This document shows positions 6,627 through 8,066 of a stretch of 8,066 bases of DNA, in pieces. The position numbers and the translations under genes are program-made. This stretch comes from Anderseniella sp. (lineage in GTDB: Bacteria; Pseudomonadota; Alphaproteobacteria; Rhizobiales; Aestuariivirgaceae), in the NCBI GenBank assembly GCA_013041995.1, contig JABDRA010000253.1, positions 1-8,066 on the forward strand, written 5' to 3'. The first letter of the stretch is position 1. Every line of letters begins with the position of its first letter. The notes beneath the pieces are model-generated. The model worked only from the letters and a program-made list of their open reading frames with translations, had not been told where the DNA came from and searched no databases.

Positions 6627-7790
6627 ATGAGCAATTCTATCCATTCAGACGTGCAAAAAACGGTCCGCGTGAGCAGCCGGCGTTTCGAACTCTCCCCCTT
6701 CCATGACTGCTGGGCCAATGAGCACACGGTCATGGGGGTTTATGCCGGTCGCTATTACAGTGTGTTCAACGGTGAAGACGTCACCGAGACCTACTGGGCG
6801 CTGCGCCGCAAAGCGGTCATGTATGATGTGCCGGAACGTCCGGTAGAGATTTCCGGTCCAGATGCCGTTGCGTTTCTGGAGCGTGTGTTTGCCCGCAGGG
6901 TTTCCGACCTGAAGCAAGGCCGTGGTCGTTATGCCATTGCCTGTACACCCAAAGGCGGTGTGTTCATGGACGGCATATTGTTCAAGCTGGCAGCGGACAG
7001 GTTCTGGTACGTGCAGCCTGACGGAGCGCTGGAGACATGGCTACACGCTCACAGTGAAAGGTTTGACGTTACCATCTCTGATCCCCGTTCCCGGGTGCTG
7101 CAGATACAAGGACCAACATCCCTTGATATCATGCACGCCGCATCTGGCGGCGCGATTGGTGAAGCCATGGGTTATTTTCATTCCGGATTTTTCGAGATCG
7201 GCGGTCAGGAAGTCTACGTTTCCCGCACGGGCTGGACCGGAGAACTGGGTTACGAAATCTACACCCAGGCAGAAGCCACCAATTGTCCGGACCTCTGGCA
7301 ACACCTGCTGAAAGCCGGTGAACCCCACGGCATGATGGTCGGTAGTATTTCGTCCATGGAGATCCGCCGCCTGGAAGCAGGCATTCTGGACAATGGCACG
7401 GATTTCGACATGTCCATGACGCCGTTTGAGGCTGGATTGGGCGCTTTTGTGGATATCGACAAGGAAGATTTCATCGGTCGAGCCGCCCTTCTTGGCGGCA
7501 AGCCCGGTACGCGGATTTACGGCGTCAAATGCGCCGAAGCCACGCCGGTTTACCACGGTGAAATCCTGAATGGAGAAGACGATGTTGCCCGCATCACCGC
7601 CGGTGCATGGTCACCTTATCTGGAGGCAGGCATCGGGTATGCCCGCTTCCACTCAGCAGGTAACTGGGCGGGCAAAACACTGACCATGCGGACAGCGCAA
7701 GGTGAGGTGGTTGCCTGCGAAATTGTGGAACTGCCGTTCTATGACCGCGAAAAACGCATCCCGCGCGGGCTCGACAAAACAATTCCCTGA
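6627..7790 (+). CDS. GcvT-fold aminomethyltransferase family protein (folate-dependent; substrate unknown)
   Basis: A 387-residue member of the glycine cleavage T-protein family (COG0404), whose members move one-carbon groups to tetrahydrofolate. The GCV_T domain covers about residues 35-285: GPDAVAFLERVFARRV (77-92), GGVFMDGILF (110-119), the strong signature RTGWTGELGYEIY (200-212), and EIRRLEAGILDNGTDFD with TPFEAGLGAFVDID (245-278). The C-terminal barrel (GCV_T_C) covers about 293-378. Where T-proteins usually have two aspartates (DD), this protein has M114-D115, a difference also recalled in part for the DMSP demethylase DmdA; yet it keeps the TGE motif of GcvT. No gcvH or gcvP is adjacent, so it is probably not the glycine cleavage T-protein. 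Demethylation of a methylated amine or sulfonium compound is possible. The ATG at 6627 has only a weak GGGG upstream. The divergent LysR gene is the likely regulator. Confidence 0.94.
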   Translation: MSNSIHSDVQKTVRVSSRRFELSPFHDCWANEHTVMGVYAGRYYSVFNGEDVTETYWALRRKAVMYDVPERPVEISGPDAVAFLERVFARRVSDLKQGRGRYAIACTPKGGVFMDGILFKLAADRFWYVQPDGALETWLHAHSERFDVTISDPRSRVLQIQGPTSLDIMHAASGGAIGEAMGYFHSGFFEIGGQEVYVSRTGWTGELGYEIYTQAEATNCPDLWQHLLKAGEPHGMMVGSISSMEIRRLEAGILDNGTDFDMSMTPFEAGLGAFVDIDKEDFIGRAALLGGKPGTRIYGVKCAEATPVYHGEILNGEDDVARITAGAWSPYLEAGIGYARFHSAGNWAGKTLTMRTAQGEVVACEIVELPFYDREKRIPRGLDKTIP

Positions 7791-7828
7791 GGCTGATGCA
7801 GCTCGATACAGATAAACTGCGGCACCGC

Positions 7829-7969
7829 TCAAAGTCGAAGAAGCGCACTGACGACAAACAGGACAATCGAAGCCTTTGCCCCAATCAGCAGAATCCGAAA
7901 CACACCGCTTGAGGTGAATTTGGCCTCATCGACCGTTTCACTTGCCTTGTCGCTTTGGGATAAATTCAT
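7829..7969 (-). CDS. Candidate 46-residue single-pass membrane protein
   Basis: An open frame starting with the ATG at 7967-7969 and ending with TGA at 7829-7831. The first 20 residues are polar (MNLSQSDKASETVDEAKFTS), and residues 23-46 form a membrane-helix-like stretch (VFRILLIGAKASIVLFVVSA, then LLRL). Codon use resembles that of its neighbours. The upstream binding site is weak, and a TTG 13 codons further up is an alternative start. I do not recognise a family. It ends 38 bases after the converging GcvT-like gene. It would be a real small protein if conserved, but an open frame of this length can also be chance. Confidence 0.42.
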   Translation of the reverse strand: MNLSQSDKASETVDEAKFTSSGVFRILLIGAKASIVLFVVSALLRL

Positions 7970-8066
7970 CTCGGCTGCTTTCGTCTGAACACGGAACTGA
8001 TGACGCAAGGTTATCGATCAACTGCAAAGTTTTCGTTACCAGCGCGAGCAAGGTGCGGGTTTATGG

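Noticed and set aside
7041..7556. A 171-codon minus-strand frame within the GcvT-like gene
   Set aside because: It is antisense to the conserved GcvT domain and has no family resemblance.
7970..8066. tRNA, small RNA or gene in the last 97 bases
   Set aside because: No cloverleaf, terminator or convincing start was found; the stretch appears to be upstream sequence of the small candidate gene.

Overview
The window looks like part of a chromosome from an alphaproteobacterium. This rests on the moderately high GC content, the protein sequence style, the GcvA-type LysR regulator and the sigma/VWA pairing; no rRNA or other marker fixes the taxon. Coding density is high. Nine genes run on the minus strand and one on the plus strand, and no gap between genes exceeds about 165 bases. 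I see no tRNA, rRNA, CRISPR array, insertion sequence or transposase.

Left to right: the first 28 codons of a small minus-strand gene run off the left edge (possibly DUF6362-like). Next is a single-domain cupin (189-563). Then comes the most interesting block, 642-3672. Read in its own direction (right to left) it holds an ECF sigma factor, a 677-residue membrane-anchored von Willebrand factor A (YfbK-type) protein whose start overlaps the sigma stop by ATGA, and a small exported two-cysteine protein of unknown function. A strong 12-bp hairpin lies between the VWA gene and the small gene. The layout suggests a cell-envelope sensing unit in which the VWA protein may also act as the anti-sigma factor.

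Upstream of the sigma gene lie a NIPSNAP-family protein (3765-4097) and an exported glycerophosphodiester phosphodiesterase (4197-5408, GTG start preferred). Both are on the minus strand and probably separate transcription units. At the right, a GcvA-like LysR regulator (5574-6515, minus) is divergent from a GcvT-fold folate-dependent methyl/aminomethyltransferase relative (6627-7790, plus). The 111-bp space between them carries a CAAAGA-N7-TCTTTG dyad that fits a LysR operator, so the regulator probably controls its neighbour. A 46-residue candidate membrane protein (7829-7969, minus) lies near the right edge.

The genes do not form one pathway. The coherent units are the sigma/VWA/secreted-protein operon and the LysR/GcvT-like divergent pair; the phosphodiesterase, NIPSNAP and cupin genes look like independent metabolic functions.
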